A stretch of 64,000 bases of DNA from the NCBI GenBank assembly GCA_964416305.1, contig CAYQDM010000003.1, forward strand, positions 107,955 to 171,954, written 5' to 3'. The stretch comes from Acidaminobacter sp964416305. Its GTDB lineage: Bacteria; Bacillota; Clostridia; Peptostreptococcales; Acidaminobacteraceae. Below are positions 16,523 to 25,497 of the stretch, one piece after another (positions within the stretch are counted from its first letter, which is position 1; every line of letters starts with the position of its first letter). The notes beneath the pieces are model-generated. The model searched no databases and was not told where the DNA came from. It saw only the letters and a program-made list of their open reading frames with translations. The translations under genes were made by a program, and so were the position numbers.

Positions 16523-19500
16523 ATGTACCTTAAAAAAATAGAACTGAAGGGGTTCAAGTCGTTTGCAGACCGAACCACCATAGACTTGATGCAAGGGCTG
16601 ACCTGCGTCGTAGGGCCAAACGGCAGCGGCAAGAGCAATATAACGGATGCCATTCGCTGGGTACTCGGTGAACAAAAGGTCAAAACCCTTCGAGGTTCAA
16701 AAATGGAGGATGTCATTTTCAATGGCACCCACAGGCGTTCAGCCCTTGGCGTGGCAGAGGTTTCACTCCATTTTTCAAATGAAGACCGCAGATTTCCAAT
16801 AGATTTCAGCGAGATTGTTCTGGCGCGGAGACTATACAGATCCGGTGAGAGTGAATATCTGATCAATGACGCACCGTGCCGGCTTAAAGACGTTCGAGAA
16901 CTCTTCATGGATACTGGGGTGGGCACGGAAGGCTACTCCCTTATTGGACAGGGACGGATAGATTCCATTATCAGCGGCAGTTCGGAAGACCGACGCATGA
17001 TTTTTGAAGAGGCGGCAGGTATTGTAAAATATAAGCAAAAGAAAAGAGAAGCACTCAAGAAGCTGGACAACACGGAATTAAACCTTATGCGTCTTGAAGA
17101 TCTCAGCATGGATCTGAAATCGAGGCTTGGTCCACTGGAACAGGAAAGTGAAAAAGCTAAAAGTCATGTTGCTTTAAGTGAAGCGCTTCGTGAAATTGAA
17201 GTCGCTGTATTTTTGGCGGATTATGACAAGCTGACCGTAAAACTGGACAAAGTACTGGCTGACTATGACCGGGTGTCTGGAGAAAAAGCCTCCGAAGAGT
17301 CAGCGCTTTCTGAAAAAAGGCTGCGCCTTGAGACGCTTGAGGCGAAACTGGGCAGCATGGAACTCCAGTGGCAGGGCCTTGAAGAGGATCGTTTGAAATT
17401 CAACAATGAGGACAAGGCGCTGGACGGAGATCTGGCACTGTGGGATGAAAAACTCAGAAATGCAGAGATTGAATATGGCAGACTGCATGAGACCCTGGAT
17501 CAGGAAAAAGGTGAGCAGGCTGCCCTGGAGGTTGAGTATCAGGCTCTGATTGAAGCGGACCGACAGGTTTCTGAAAAACTAAAGGACTTAAAAGCCATTC
17601 TGAATGAGCGGCAGGCAGCAATGGAATCACTGACAGGCTCAATGGCTGCGCTTGAATCAGTGGAGTCCACCGCTCGCAGTGAGGCTATAGCTTTAATTTC
17701 CAAATCAGAGCGAGCAGCTTCTGAAATTCGAGTCAAGCGCGATTATATGGCCCATCTCGAACAGCGAATTCAGGAGCTGAGGTCAGAAACTGCCGGAGCA
17801 AAAGCACAGTTGGAGGCTATCTCACAAAGATTCGGTGAAACGGTCGTTCAAAAAGAACATGCCCTGAAGCGTAAAAACGCCATGCTCGAAAAGTTAGAGG
17901 CACAGAGTGCCGTGCGCCAGGCTACTGCTCAAGAAGTGAAAACGCTGGAAGACTTAAAGCGACAGGAAGAAAACCGCAGGCACAAACTTGTGGCGGAGCA
18001 GGAAGCCCTCGAGAATTTGGAGCGCAATTATGAGGGTTATGACCTGAGTGTCAAGCGGTTGATGCAGGATTTGAAAAAAGAGACTTCGGGCAATGCCTTA
18101 CATGGCGTTCTGGGGGTCCTTGCAGAACAGATCCAGGTTAGCAAGGGCTATGAGACGGCCATTGAAGTCGCTCTCGGCAGAGGCGCTCAAAATGTCATTT
18201 GCGACAATGAACAGACAGCGAAACGGCTGATCGAACGGTTGAAGACCAAGCAGCTCGGACGCGTGACCTTTTTGCCCCTCGATTTGATTGGAAAGACGTC
18301 AGTACAATTTGGCAGCCTGTCTGACCTGAAAGGCTTTGTTGGCATGGCTGACAGCCTGGTGACGGCGTCGGAGACCATTCAGGCGGCTGTTAGACATTTG
18401 ATTGGCCGTACCGCTATTTTTGAAAGCTATGACGAGGCCGTTTCCGCCTTCAAAAAGACTGGAGGGAAATGGCGTCTGGTCACTAAAGCCGGAGAAGTTT
18501 TCAGTCCGAGCGGCAGTATTACAGGCGGTTCCAGACAACAGTCCGGCGGAGGTGTTCTGGCGAGGCGCGGAAAGATAATTTTGCTGACGGAACAAATAGA
18601 AGCTCAGACAAAACGTATGACGGACTTGGATCAGGAGATCGCGGCGCTGATGTCCAGAGTGGAAATTGAAGAACAGGCCAGGGTACAATTGACAGCGGAT
18701 ATGACGGCAGTGGATACAGAACTCGCAGGCTTTGAATTTCGCGAAACGGCGCTGCAGGAGGATCAAAAGCGCCTGGAGGACCGGATCAGACGTCTTGGCG
18801 CGGAGCAAGAGGACCAGGATGCCCATGTGCTTAGAATCCGGGAAGAGAATACCGCGCTGGAAAGTGAGATTGAAGGATGGAAAGCCGCTTCCTCAGATCT
18901 CGAACGCGTCGTCTTTGAGCAGGAAGAAAAGCGCTCTGAACTCAGAAACGCATATGAGCTGCTCTCTGAACAGCTTAGCAGTGTCAGAGTTGAGACTGCC
19001 ACTCACGAACAGAGTTTGAATGGCATTACCAGAGAAATCAAGCGCATTGAAGACACTTTGCAGCGATCTAAAGAACGCTCTGAACTTGCGTCCTCCAGAC
19101 TGGCTCAACTTGAAAGTGACCGAAGAGAAACCCTCAGGCTCAAAGGCGAGAGCTTTGAGAAAAAGATCAAACTGAGAATTCTGCTTCAAAAACTGGAAGC
19201 GCAGCGTGCAGAGATTTCGGGCGAAAGGGACGCCGGTAAACTCGAACTGTCAGAACTGCGCCAAGCGGTCGGCCAGATCAGTGAAGCAATGGAACGACTG
19301 AGGGAAGCGCTGCATCACGTGGAGCTTCAGCGGGAACGCTGTCTGCTCGAGCGGGAATCACTTTTAATTCAGATGCATGACAAATATGAGCTGGATCTGG
19401 AAGAAGCACGTCAGAAACCGCTGGAAGTAGATTTAAGTTCTGCTCAGACCCAGACAAAGTCATTGCGAAGCAGGATTAAAGCTCTGGGAGACGTGAATAT

Positions 19501-20092
19501 CAGTGCGATCAAGGAATATGAAGAGGTATCTGAGCGCTATGCGTTCATGAAGGGGCAGATGGACGACCTGATCCAAGGTGAGCAGGCACTCAAGAAGGTC
19601 ATAAGAGAGCTTGACCACGCCATGAAGCAGCAATTCAGAGACAGCTTCACACTGATTGGAGACGCTTTCCAAAATACATTCAAACGTCTGTTCAGTGGCG
19701 GTACCGCTCAGGTCAGGTTAAGTGATCCCTCTGATCCGCTGGAAAGTGATATTGAAATTTATGTGCAGCCGCCCGGGAAAAAGCTTCAGCATCTGCATCT
19801 GCTGTCAGGCGGAGAGAAGGCGCTGACTGCTATAGCGCTGCTGTTTGCCATTCTCGAGGTCAAACCTGCGCCTTTTTGTGTTCTTGACGAAATTGAAGCC
19901 GCGCTGGATGATGTCAATGTCGATCGATTTGCGCTCTATTTGAAAGATGTGTCGGAGCAGGCGCAATTCGTTGTTATCACACACCGAAAGGGTACTATGG
20001 AAATTGCAGATGCCCTTTACGGTGTCACCATGGAGGAGTACGGTGTTTCCAGGGTAGTCTCGGTCAAATTGGAAGAAATTGCGGTAAGTTAG
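16523..20092 (+). CDS. smc: Chromosome segregation protein SMC
   Basis: Forms the bacterial condensin with ScpA and ScpB to organise and segregate the chromosome. Walker A VVGPNGSGKSNITDAIRW near residue 30, signature LLSGGEKALTAIALLFAIL and Walker B PFCVLDEIEAALDDVNV near residue 1120 form the ATPase head. Two long coiled-coil arms flank a hinge at about residues 510-680 (LHGVLGVLAEQI to SITGG). 1189 residues is the usual size. The ATG follows GGGAGGTGACGGC, 5 nt after the previous gene. rnc-(radical SAM)-smc-ftsY is a conserved Firmicutes order. Confidence 0.97.
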   Translation: MYLKKIELKGFKSFADRTTIDLMQGLTCVVGPNGSGKSNITDAIRWVLGEQKVKTLRGSKMEDVIFNGTHRRSALGVAEVSLHFSNEDRRFPIDFSEIVLARRLYRSGESEYLINDAPCRLKDVRELFMDTGVGTEGYSLIGQGRIDSIISGSSEDRRMIFEEAAGIVKYKQKKREALKKLDNTELNLMRLEDLSMDLKSRLGPLEQESEKAKSHVALSEALREIEVAVFLADYDKLTVKLDKVLADYDRVSGEKASEESALSEKRLRLETLEAKLGSMELQWQGLEEDRLKFNNEDKALDGDLALWDEKLRNAEIEYGRLHETLDQEKGEQAALEVEYQALIEADRQVSEKLKDLKAILNERQAAMESLTGSMAALESVESTARSEAIALISKSERAASEIRVKRDYMAHLEQRIQELRSETAGAKAQLEAISQRFGETVVQKEHALKRKNAMLEKLEAQSAVRQATAQEVKTLEDLKRQEENRRHKLVAEQEALENLERNYEGYDLSVKRLMQDLKKETSGNALHGVLGVLAEQIQVSKGYETAIEVALGRGAQNVICDNEQTAKRLIERLKTKQLGRVTFLPLDLIGKTSVQFGSLSDLKGFVGMADSLVTASETIQAAVRHLIGRTAIFESYDEAVSAFKKTGGKWRLVTKAGEVFSPSGSITGGSRQQSGGGVLARRGKIILLTEQIEAQTKRMTDLDQEIAALMSRVEIEEQARVQLTADMTAVDTELAGFEFRETALQEDQKRLEDRIRRLGAEQEDQDAHVLRIREENTALESEIEGWKAASSDLERVVFEQEEKRSELRNAYELLSEQLSSVRVETATHEQSLNGITREIKRIEDTLQRSKERSELASSRLAQLESDRRETLRLKGESFEKKIKLRILLQKLEAQRAEISGERDAGKLELSELRQAVGQISEAMERLREALHHVELQRERCLLERESLLIQMHDKYELDLEEARQKPLEVDLSSAQTQTKSLRSRIKALGDVNISAIKEYEEVSERYAFMKGQMDDLIQGEQALKKVIRELDHAMKQQFRDSFTLIGDAFQNTFKRLFSGGTAQVRLSDPSDPLESDIEIYVQPPGKKLQHLHLLSGGEKALTAIALLFAILEVKPAPFCVLDEIEAALDDVNVDRFALYLKDVSEQAQFVVITHRKGTMEIADALYGVTMEEYGVSRVVSVKLEEIAVS

Positions 20093-20142
20093 CAAAGTAT
20101 GTCGGCCGGTATAGTTCGGGCAGAAGGGAAGGGTGATTCAGT

Positions 20143-21540
20143 TTGGCTGGAATCTTTAAGAAGTGGATCTCGAAATTAATGGAAACGCCTGAGGAGAAAG
20201 CACCTGAGACGGCGCAGAACTTGGGTGACGAGAATACAGATGAGACGGTACAGGAAATTGTTGCCGAGGATGAATCTATCGAGGCAGTTGACGAAGTGAC
20301 TGCCGTGGAAGCTGATGAAGCGGTCGCTGGCGCAACCGAGTTGTCACTGGAAGCAGAAGTTGAATCTCAAGCTGAAACCGAAGTTGAAGCTGAAGTCAAA
20401 GCTGAAGTCAAAGCTGAAGTCGAAGCTGAAGTCAAAGCTGAAGTCGAAACTGAAGTTGAAGTTGAAATTGAAGCTGAGGTAGAAACTGAAGTCGAAGTTG
20501 AAGCTGACGCAGTACTCGAGACGGGCATTGCTGATGAGGAACTTGCCATGGCAGTGGAGGAAGAACAGGAGTTCTCCCATGAGATTTTGGATGCCCCCGA
20601 AACGCCGGAGCAACAGACTTCAAGTCTGAACTTCTTCGAACGTTTGAAGGCGGGACTCAGCAAAACCAGTAAAGCCATCACAGACCGGATTGACCTTCTT
20701 CTCAATGACTACGGCAAGATCGACGAGGAACTCTATGAGGAACTCGAGGAGATTCTGATCACAGCGGACATTGGCATGGAAACGACTATGTCCCTGATCG
20801 ACGACCTCAAAAAAGCCCTGGTGGAACGACGTATTTCGGATGCCTCCCAGGTCAAAAGTGTACTCAGGGATGTCATGGTCGATACCCTTAAGGCGCACTC
20901 AAACAACCACCTGAATCTGGATCAGAGTCCGGCGATCCTTTTCGTGATTGGCGTCAACGGTGCCGGCAAAACGACGACGATTGGAAAAATTGCCCACAAG
21001 CTCAAGCTTGAGGGCAAAACGGTTATGCTGGCAGCAGCCGACACCTTCAGGGCTGCCGCTATCGATCAACTCAAGATCTGGGGTGAGCGCTCCGGGGTAC
21101 CGGTCATTGCCCACCAGGAGGGGTCAGACCCGGCTGCGGTAGTGTATGACGCCATTCAGGCTGCCAAAGCCCGAAAGACGGATGTTTTGATCTGCGACAC
21201 AGCGGGAAGGCTCCACAATAAAAAGAATTTAATGAACGAACTGGCAAAAATTTTCAGAGTCATCGAGCGCGATTACCCTGAAGCCCAGCGGGAAGTCCTG
21301 TTGGTACTGGACGCTACAACCGGCCAAAATGGCCTGCAGCAGGCGAAAATCTTCAAGGAGACGGCCCAGATTACCGGCATTGCGCTCACTAAACTGGATG
21401 GTACTGCGAAAGGTGGCGTTGTTCTGTCCATACTCCACGAGGTTGAAATTCCAGTGAAACTCATAGGCGTCGGCGAGGGCCTGAATGATCTCCAGCCCTT
21501 TGAGCCTGAGAAGTTTGTTAACGCTCTTCTGGACATTTAA
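20143..21540 (+). CDS. ftsY: Signal recognition particle receptor FtsY
   Basis: GTPase that docks the SRP-ribosome complex at the membrane. The N-terminus (LAGIFKKWISKLM, start read as Met) is an amphipathic helix of the type that targets FtsY to membrane. Residues about 18-150 form a strongly acidic domain that includes a degenerate A-E-V-(K/E) repeat (see 20371-20508). The NG domain follows: G1 GVNGAGKTTTIGKIA near residue 268, DTAGR and TKLDGTAKGG. 465 residues, long for a Firmicutes FtsY (about 330) because of the acidic region. TTG start, with AGGGAAGGGTG upstream. Confidence 0.95.
   Translation: MAGIFKKWISKLMETPEEKAPETAQNLGDENTDETVQEIVAEDESIEAVDEVTAVEADEAVAGATELSLEAEVESQAETEVEAEVKAEVKAEVEAEVKAEVETEVEVEIEAEVETEVEVEADAVLETGIADEELAMAVEEEQEFSHEILDAPETPEQQTSSLNFFERLKAGLSKTSKAITDRIDLLLNDYGKIDEELYEELEEILITADIGMETTMSLIDDLKKALVERRISDASQVKSVLRDVMVDTLKAHSNNHLNLDQSPAILFVIGVNGAGKTTTIGKIAHKLKLEGKTVMLAAADTFRAAAIDQLKIWGERSGVPVIAHQEGSDPAAVVYDAIQAAKARKTDVLICDTAGRLHNKKNLMNELAKIFRVIERDYPEAQREVLLVLDATTGQNGLQQAKIFKETAQITGIALTKLDGTAKGGVVLSILHEVEIPVKLIGVGEGLNDLQPFEPEKFVNALLDI
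20371..20508 (+). repeat. In-gene tandem 12-nt repeat in ftsY
   Basis: Units of the form GCTGAAGTCRAA repeat about 11 times; five consecutive units at 20389-20448 differ only at the A/G position, and the flanking units are more diverged (ACTGAAGTTGAA, GTTGAAATTGAA, GCTGAGGTAGAA). They encode A-E-V-K/E steps, all in frame. The near-identical core suggests recent expansion by slippage. Confidence 0.9.
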
Positions 21541-21553
21541 AGAGGAAAAAGGC

Positions 21554-21596
21554 TTATGCCGATGGCTGCGGGATCCGTCACCATCGGCATAATCTT
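21554..21596 (+). terminator. Terminator of smc-ftsY
   Basis: 12-bp perfect stem (TTATGCCGATGG with CCATCGGCATAA, 21554-21565 and 21581-21592), partly pairing loop, then TCTTT. Confidence 0.85.
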
Positions 21597-21636
21597 TGAA
21601 GGCACTGGAAATCTTTATTTTCACTTCAAAAAAGAG

Positions 21637-21665
21637 TTGACAAGAGGGCGTCATTCCCATAGAAT
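21637..21665 (+). promoter_or_regulatory. Promoter of the ylxM-ffh-rpsP operon
   Basis: Perfect TTGACA (21637-21642), 17-nt spacer, TAGAAT (21660-21665), 68 nt before ylxM. Confidence 0.8.
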
Positions 21666-21732
21666 ACTTCTGTAAAGTAAAAAACCTTTACTGATACAGT
21701 CTTCATGACTGGTGATATTGGCGGTGACTCAG

Positions 21733-22098
21733 ATGTTCGACAAAAAAATCAAGCTCGGCAATATGTTTGAGTTTTACGGACAACTGCTCACGGAAAAGCA
21801 GCAGGAAATCCTGGAAGACTATTGCATACTGGACCTGTCCTTCGGAGAGATTTCTGAGGAGCTTGGGATCAGCAGACAAGCGGTCTATGATACGATCAAG
21901 CGCGCTGAAAAACAGCTGGATCAGTACGAGGAGAAGCTCGGGCTGGCAGCGCGGTTCGAACAAAGAGAAAAAGCCATTCGACACCTCGTCGACGGCATGC
22001 AGGAGATTGACTTGAAAATTAGGGAAGACGCTGAGGCGGCTGAATTGCTTGAGCGAATCTCCGAGCTGATCGGGGAAGCGAACGCCATTCTTGAATAG
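21733..22098 (+). CDS. ylxM: YlxM/p13-like DNA-binding protein
   Basis: Small helix-turn-helix protein coded just before ffh in most Firmicutes. The HTH region LSFGEISEELGISRQAVYDTIKRAEKQL resembles sigma factor region 4, and the rest is helical and charged. 121 residues from the ATG at 21733 (MFDKKIKLGN), with GGCGGTGA before it; the frame extends a little upstream to 21712 without a better site. The role is unclear; studies in streptococci tie YlxM to SRP function. Probably co-transcribed with ffh. Confidence 0.9.
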   Translation: MFDKKIKLGNMFEFYGQLLTEKQQEILEDYCILDLSFGEISEELGISRQAVYDTIKRAEKQLDQYEEKLGLAARFEQREKAIRHLVDGMQEIDLKIREDAEAAELLERISELIGEANAILE

Positions 22099-22136
22099 GC
22101 CGCTGCAGACACCCGAGTTTTAGGAGGTTTTAACGT

Positions 22137-23471
22137 TTGGTTTTTGAAAGTTTGGCAGATAAACTGCAAAACACGTTTAAGGCGCTCCGTGGAAAAGGCA
22201 AACTGACGGAAGCGGATGTCAAGGCTGCCATGCGTGAAGTCAAACTGGCTTTACTCGAAGCGGACGTCAACTTTAAGATTGTCAAAGAATTTGTTCAGAA
22301 GGTCACGGACCGTGCGATTGGGCAGGAAGTCATGTCGAGCCTGACGCCGGGGCAGCAGGTCATCAAGATTGTCAACGAAGAGCTGACAACGTTGATGGGT
22401 ACGACCAGGAGCAAGCTGACCTTTTCATCGAGTCCGGTTTCGGTCTATATGATGGTGGGTCTGCAAGGTTCCGGTAAGACGACAACCTGCGGCAAACTGG
22501 GCAATTATCTTAAAAAGCAGGGCAAAAAACCCTTGCTCGTCGCCTGCGACATATACAGACCGGCGGCGATCAAGCAGCTTCAAGTCGTTGGGGACAGCCT
22601 GAGCATTCCGGTATTCACCATGGGTGAGATCAATCCCGTGGAGATTACCAAGGCAGCTATCAACCACGCGAACCGCTATGGCAATGATGTCGTGATTCTG
22701 GATACGGCTGGGCGGCTTCATATTGACGAGACGCTGATGAATGAACTTGTGGAGATCAAGAAAGCCGCAAGACCGACTGAAATTCTTCTGGTTGTCGACG
22801 CCATGACCGGCCAGGATGCCGTTAATGTTGCGGAAAGCTTCAACGCACAGCTCGGCATTGACGGTCTGATCATGACCAAGCTGGACGGCGACACACGCGG
22901 TGGCGCGGCGCTGTCTGTCAAGGCGGTAACCGGCAAGCCCATCAAATTCGCGGGCATTGGTGAGAAGCTGAGCGAACTTGAGGAATTCCATCCGGACCGG
23001 ATGGCTTCCAGAATCCTGGGCATGGGCGACGTCCTGACCCTCATTGAAAAAGCTCAGAGCACTTTTGATGAGGAATCGGCCAGAAAGCTCGAGAAGAAGA
23101 TGAAAAAGGGCAATTTTGACTTTGAGGATTTTCTGAGTCAGTTGCAGCAAATGAAAAAAATGGGTCCAATTGGGGATCTGCTCGGCATGATTCCGGGTCT
23201 TGGCAATCAAAAGGCACTCAAGGATGTTCAGGTGGACGAGAAGGAATTCGTCAGACTCGAAGCCATCATCCAGTCCATGACGCTCAAGGAGCGCCGGGAT
23301 CCCAATCTGATCAACGGCAGCAGAAAGAAACGCATCGCGGCCGGTTCCGGGACGAGCGTCCAGGAGGTCAACAAACTGTTGAAACAGTTTGAGCAGACCA
23401 AGAAGCTCATGAAGCAGTTTTCAGGCATGGACAAGCGCATGAAGCGCGGCGGAATGAGAATGCCTTTCTAG
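22137..23471 (+). CDS. ffh: Signal recognition particle protein Ffh
   Basis: GTPase subunit of SRP that binds signal peptides on ribosomes and partners FtsY (encoded 600 nt upstream). The N domain is followed by G1 GLQGSGKTTTCGKL, DTAGRLHID, and TKLDGDTRGGAALS. The C-terminal M domain is methionine-rich (FLSQLQQMKKMGPIGDLLGMIPG, shown in part; GSGTSVQEVNKLLKQF). 444 residues is normal. Start is TTG at 22137 with AGGAGG upstream. Its 4.5S RNA partner is not in this window. Confidence 0.97.
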   Translation: MVFESLADKLQNTFKALRGKGKLTEADVKAAMREVKLALLEADVNFKIVKEFVQKVTDRAIGQEVMSSLTPGQQVIKIVNEELTTLMGTTRSKLTFSSSPVSVYMMVGLQGSGKTTTCGKLGNYLKKQGKKPLLVACDIYRPAAIKQLQVVGDSLSIPVFTMGEINPVEITKAAINHANRYGNDVVILDTAGRLHIDETLMNELVEIKKAARPTEILLVVDAMTGQDAVNVAESFNAQLGIDGLIMTKLDGDTRGGAALSVKAVTGKPIKFAGIGEKLSELEEFHPDRMASRILGMGDVLTLIEKAQSTFDEESARKLEKKMKKGNFDFEDFLSQLQQMKKMGPIGDLLGMIPGLGNQKALKDVQVDEKEFVRLEAIIQSMTLKERRDPNLINGSRKKRIAAGSGTSVQEVNKLLKQFEQTKKLMKQFSGMDKRMKRGGMRMPF

Positions 23472-23556
23472 AACGTTTTACCGTATGGAGGATCACGAGG
23501 TCATTGACGACCTCGGTCCAGATAGATTTATTAAAATTTTGGAGGTGATGTATAAA

Positions 23557-23814
23557 ATGGCAGTTAAAATCAGAATGACGCGTATGGGTGCTAAGAAAAA
23601 GCCTTTTTATAGATTGGTGGTTGCAGATTCGAGAGCTCCTCGAGACGGCAAATTCATCGAGCAAATCGGCTATTACAATCCTATTTCTGAGCCTGCTCAG
23701 ATCAAGATTGACGAAGAGAAGGCCGTTAAATGGCTGAATGACGGCGCTCAGCCTACTGAGACCGTCAAGGCTCTGTTCAAAAAGCACGGCGTTTACGAAA
23801 AACTCGTCAAGTAA
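23557..23814 (+). CDS. rpsP: 30S ribosomal protein S16
   Basis: 85 residues starting MAVKIRMTRMGAKKKPFYR, the classic S16 N-terminus. A GGAGGTGATG ribosome site precedes the ATG at 23557; the frame is open further upstream (to 23485) but S16 proteins start here. The gene follows ffh by 85 nt and is followed by khpA, rimM and trmD, the standard set. Confidence 0.97.
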   Translation: MAVKIRMTRMGAKKKPFYRLVVADSRAPRDGKFIEQIGYYNPISEPAQIKIDEEKAVKWLNDGAQPTETVKALFKKHGVYEKLVK

Positions 23815-23847
23815 TTTCAAAGCATGACTCGTGAAGGAGGGATCACC

Positions 23848-24078
23848 ATGGGTGAACTTGTCAAAGTCATAGCAGAGGCACTGGTCGACCACCCGGAGAG
23901 CGTTGAAGTCAATGAAACAGTCACCTCTCAGTCGGTCATCATTGAGCTCAAGGTATCTCCTGAAGACATGGGTAAAGTGATCGGCAAGCAGGGACGCATC
24001 GCCAAAGCGCTGCGTACGGTTGTCAAAGCGGCGGCAACACGTGAGAACAAGCACGTCGTCGTCGAAATCATTCAATAA
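23848..24078 (+). CDS. khpA: RNA-binding protein KhpA (KH domain)
   Basis: 76 residues with a single KH domain and the GKQG loop (VIGKQGRIAKALRTVVKAAA). KhpA pairs with KhpB/Jag in several Firmicutes to bind RNA and affect cell division and elongation. The start is ATG 23848 with AAGGAGGGATCACC in front; an earlier ATG at 23824 lacks a good site. Between rpsP and rimM as in nearly all Firmicutes. Confidence 0.94.
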   Translation: MGELVKVIAEALVDHPESVEVNETVTSQSVIIELKVSPEDMGKVIGKQGRIAKALRTVVKAAATRENKHVVVEIIQ

Positions 24079-24085
24079 CCTGAAT

Positions 24086-24127
24086 CGGCTCACTTCTCAG
24101 CGTTCGCTGGAGAGTGGGCCGGTTTTC
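24086..24127 (+). terminator. Hairpin between khpA and rimM, possible attenuator
   Basis: CGGCTCACTTCTC with GAGAGTGGGCCG, inner AGCG-TT-CGCT, then GTTTTC. The stem has a wobble and a bulge. It lies inside the operon, so it may lower expression of rimM-trmD relative to rpsP. Confidence 0.6.
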
Positions 24128-24142
24128 TATGGAGGTATTTTT

Positions 24143-24661
24143 TTGAAAAATAATAAAACTGACCGTTTTGTCGTCGGGCAAATTGTCAACACGCACGGGC
24201 TTCGCGGAGATCTGAAAATCAAGGCATTTACCTCATCCCTTGATGATTTTGAGGATTTTGAGACCCTCCTGATCGAGGGAGAGGGCGATAAAAGGTTTAA
24301 GGTTGACAACGTGCGGTATGTTAAAGGTCTTGTACTTCTTAAGTTCGAAGGCATGGATGACATTAACGCGGCTGAGAAATTCAAGAATCGCGAACTTTAC
24401 AGACTCCGGTCGGACTACGGCGAGCTGGAAGAAGGTGAGCATTTCATTGTGGACTTGATCGGACTCGAGGTCATTGATGAAAAGCTGGGTCACGTCGGGA
24501 CCATCAGAGACGTGATCACCAATGGCGCTCAGGATCTCTACGTAGTCTCCCGTGCAGGCAAGCCGGACTTCATGATTCCTGTTGTGGATGCTTTTGTCCG
24601 CAAAGTTGAAATTGAGGCAGGCCATGTCTTGGTCAGTCTGATCGAAGGGATGATGGAGTGA
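24143..24661 (+). CDS. rimM: Ribosome maturation factor RimM
   Basis: Assists assembly of the 30S head by binding S19. N-terminal RimM barrel (VVGQIVNTHGLRGDLKIKAFT) and C-terminal PRC-barrel (LIGLEVIDEKLGHVGTIRDV, VPVVDAFV-like IPVVDAFV). 172 residues from the TTG at 24143, preceded by GGAGG at 7-nt spacing; the longer open frame back to 24020 overlaps khpA and is rejected. Its stop overlaps the trmD start (GTGA). Confidence 0.94.
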   Translation: MKNNKTDRFVVGQIVNTHGLRGDLKIKAFTSSLDDFEDFETLLIEGEGDKRFKVDNVRYVKGLVLLKFEGMDDINAAEKFKNRELYRLRSDYGELEEGEHFIVDLIGLEVIDEKLGHVGTIRDVITNGAQDLYVVSRAGKPDFMIPVVDAFVRKVEIEAGHVLVSLIEGMME

Positions 24662-25389
24662 AGTTTACAGTCCTGACGTTGTTTCCCGAAATGTTTTCAG
24701 CGTTTACCTCGACCAGCATAATGGCGCGCGCGGCAGGGCAAGGTCATATTGAGGTGGAATGCGTCAATTTCAGAGAGTATTCGGATTCCCCCAGCAAGCG
24801 CGTGGACGACGCGCCTTTTGGCGGCGGTGCGGGTCTTGTCATGAAACCTCAGCCTTTATTTGACTGTCTGCGGGGCCTGAACCTGGATGCCGGGGACCGG
24901 GTGGTTTACTTAACGCCCAAGGGCAGAACGCTGACACAAAGTATGGTGGTCGACTTTTCAAAACTTGACCGACTAGTGCTCATTTGCGGCCATTACGAAG
25001 GTATTGACCAGAGAGTGATCGACACGTTCGTCACGGATGAGATTTCTATTGGTGATTACGTTTTGACCGGCGGTGAGATACCTGCCATGGTGCTCATGGA
25101 TGGCATATCGAGGATGATCGAGGGTGTTCTGAACACTGAAGACTCCCATATGGAAGAAAGTCATTACGACGGCCTTCTCGAGTATCCGCATTATACCAGA
25201 CCCGCAGTTTACGAAGGTATGGAGGTGCCGGAGATCCTATTATCCGGTCATCATAAGAATATTGAGCTATGGCGGTTTGAGGAATCTGTCAAATTGACGG
25301 GACACAGACGGCCGGATATGCTGCGCGCCTATTATCAGCGACTGACTGATAAAAAAAAGCGAAAAATAGTTGAAAAGTATTTGAAATAG
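24658..25389 (+). CDS. trmD: tRNA (guanine(37)-N(1))-methyltransferase TrmD
   Basis: Makes m1G37 next to the anticodon to prevent frameshifting. SPOUT knot motifs are clear: LICGHYEGIDQRVIDTFV and EISIGDYVLTGGEIPAMVL. 243 residues. Start is GTG 24658 (read MKFTVLTLFPEMF), with overlap GTGA with the rimM stop and a GATGGAG nearby. Part of the rpsP-khpA-rimM-trmD operon. Confidence 0.96.
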   Translation: MKFTVLTLFPEMFSAFTSTSIMARAAGQGHIEVECVNFREYSDSPSKRVDDAPFGGGAGLVMKPQPLFDCLRGLNLDAGDRVVYLTPKGRTLTQSMVVDFSKLDRLVLICGHYEGIDQRVIDTFVTDEISIGDYVLTGGEIPAMVLMDGISRMIEGVLNTEDSHMEESHYDGLLEYPHYTRPAVYEGMEVPEILLSGHHKNIELWRFEESVKLTGHRRPDMLRAYYQRLTDKKKRKIVEKYLK

Positions 25390-25390
25390 A

Positions 25391-25419
25391 TTGTGCTCAG
25401 CAATCAGCAATGATATAAT
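25391..25419 (+). promoter_or_regulatory. Promoter of rplS
   Basis: TTGTGC (25391-25396), 17-nt spacer, perfect TATAAT (25414-25419), right after the trmD stop. Confidence 0.7.
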
Positions 25420-25425
25420 GAGTTT

Positions 25426-25492
25426 TGTGAATTACGGCTGTTCCGCTGGCGGGTTAGGTCCGTTGATGAACCGCTTATGAGAAGGGAGGTTA
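25426..25492 (+). promoter_or_regulatory. Candidate structured mRNA leader of rplS
   Basis: About 70 nt separate the promoter from the rplS start. GCGGGTT (about 25449-25456) can pair with AACCGC (about 25469-25475), just upstream of the GGGAGG ribosome site. L19 leaders that bind L19 are known in some Firmicutes; whether this belongs to that family is not tested. Confidence 0.4.
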
Positions 25493-25497
25493 GCCCC

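Noticed and set aside
20344..20705. Several antisense frames with FDFS- or STSA-type repeats
   Set aside because: They are reverse readings of the ftsY acidic repeat.
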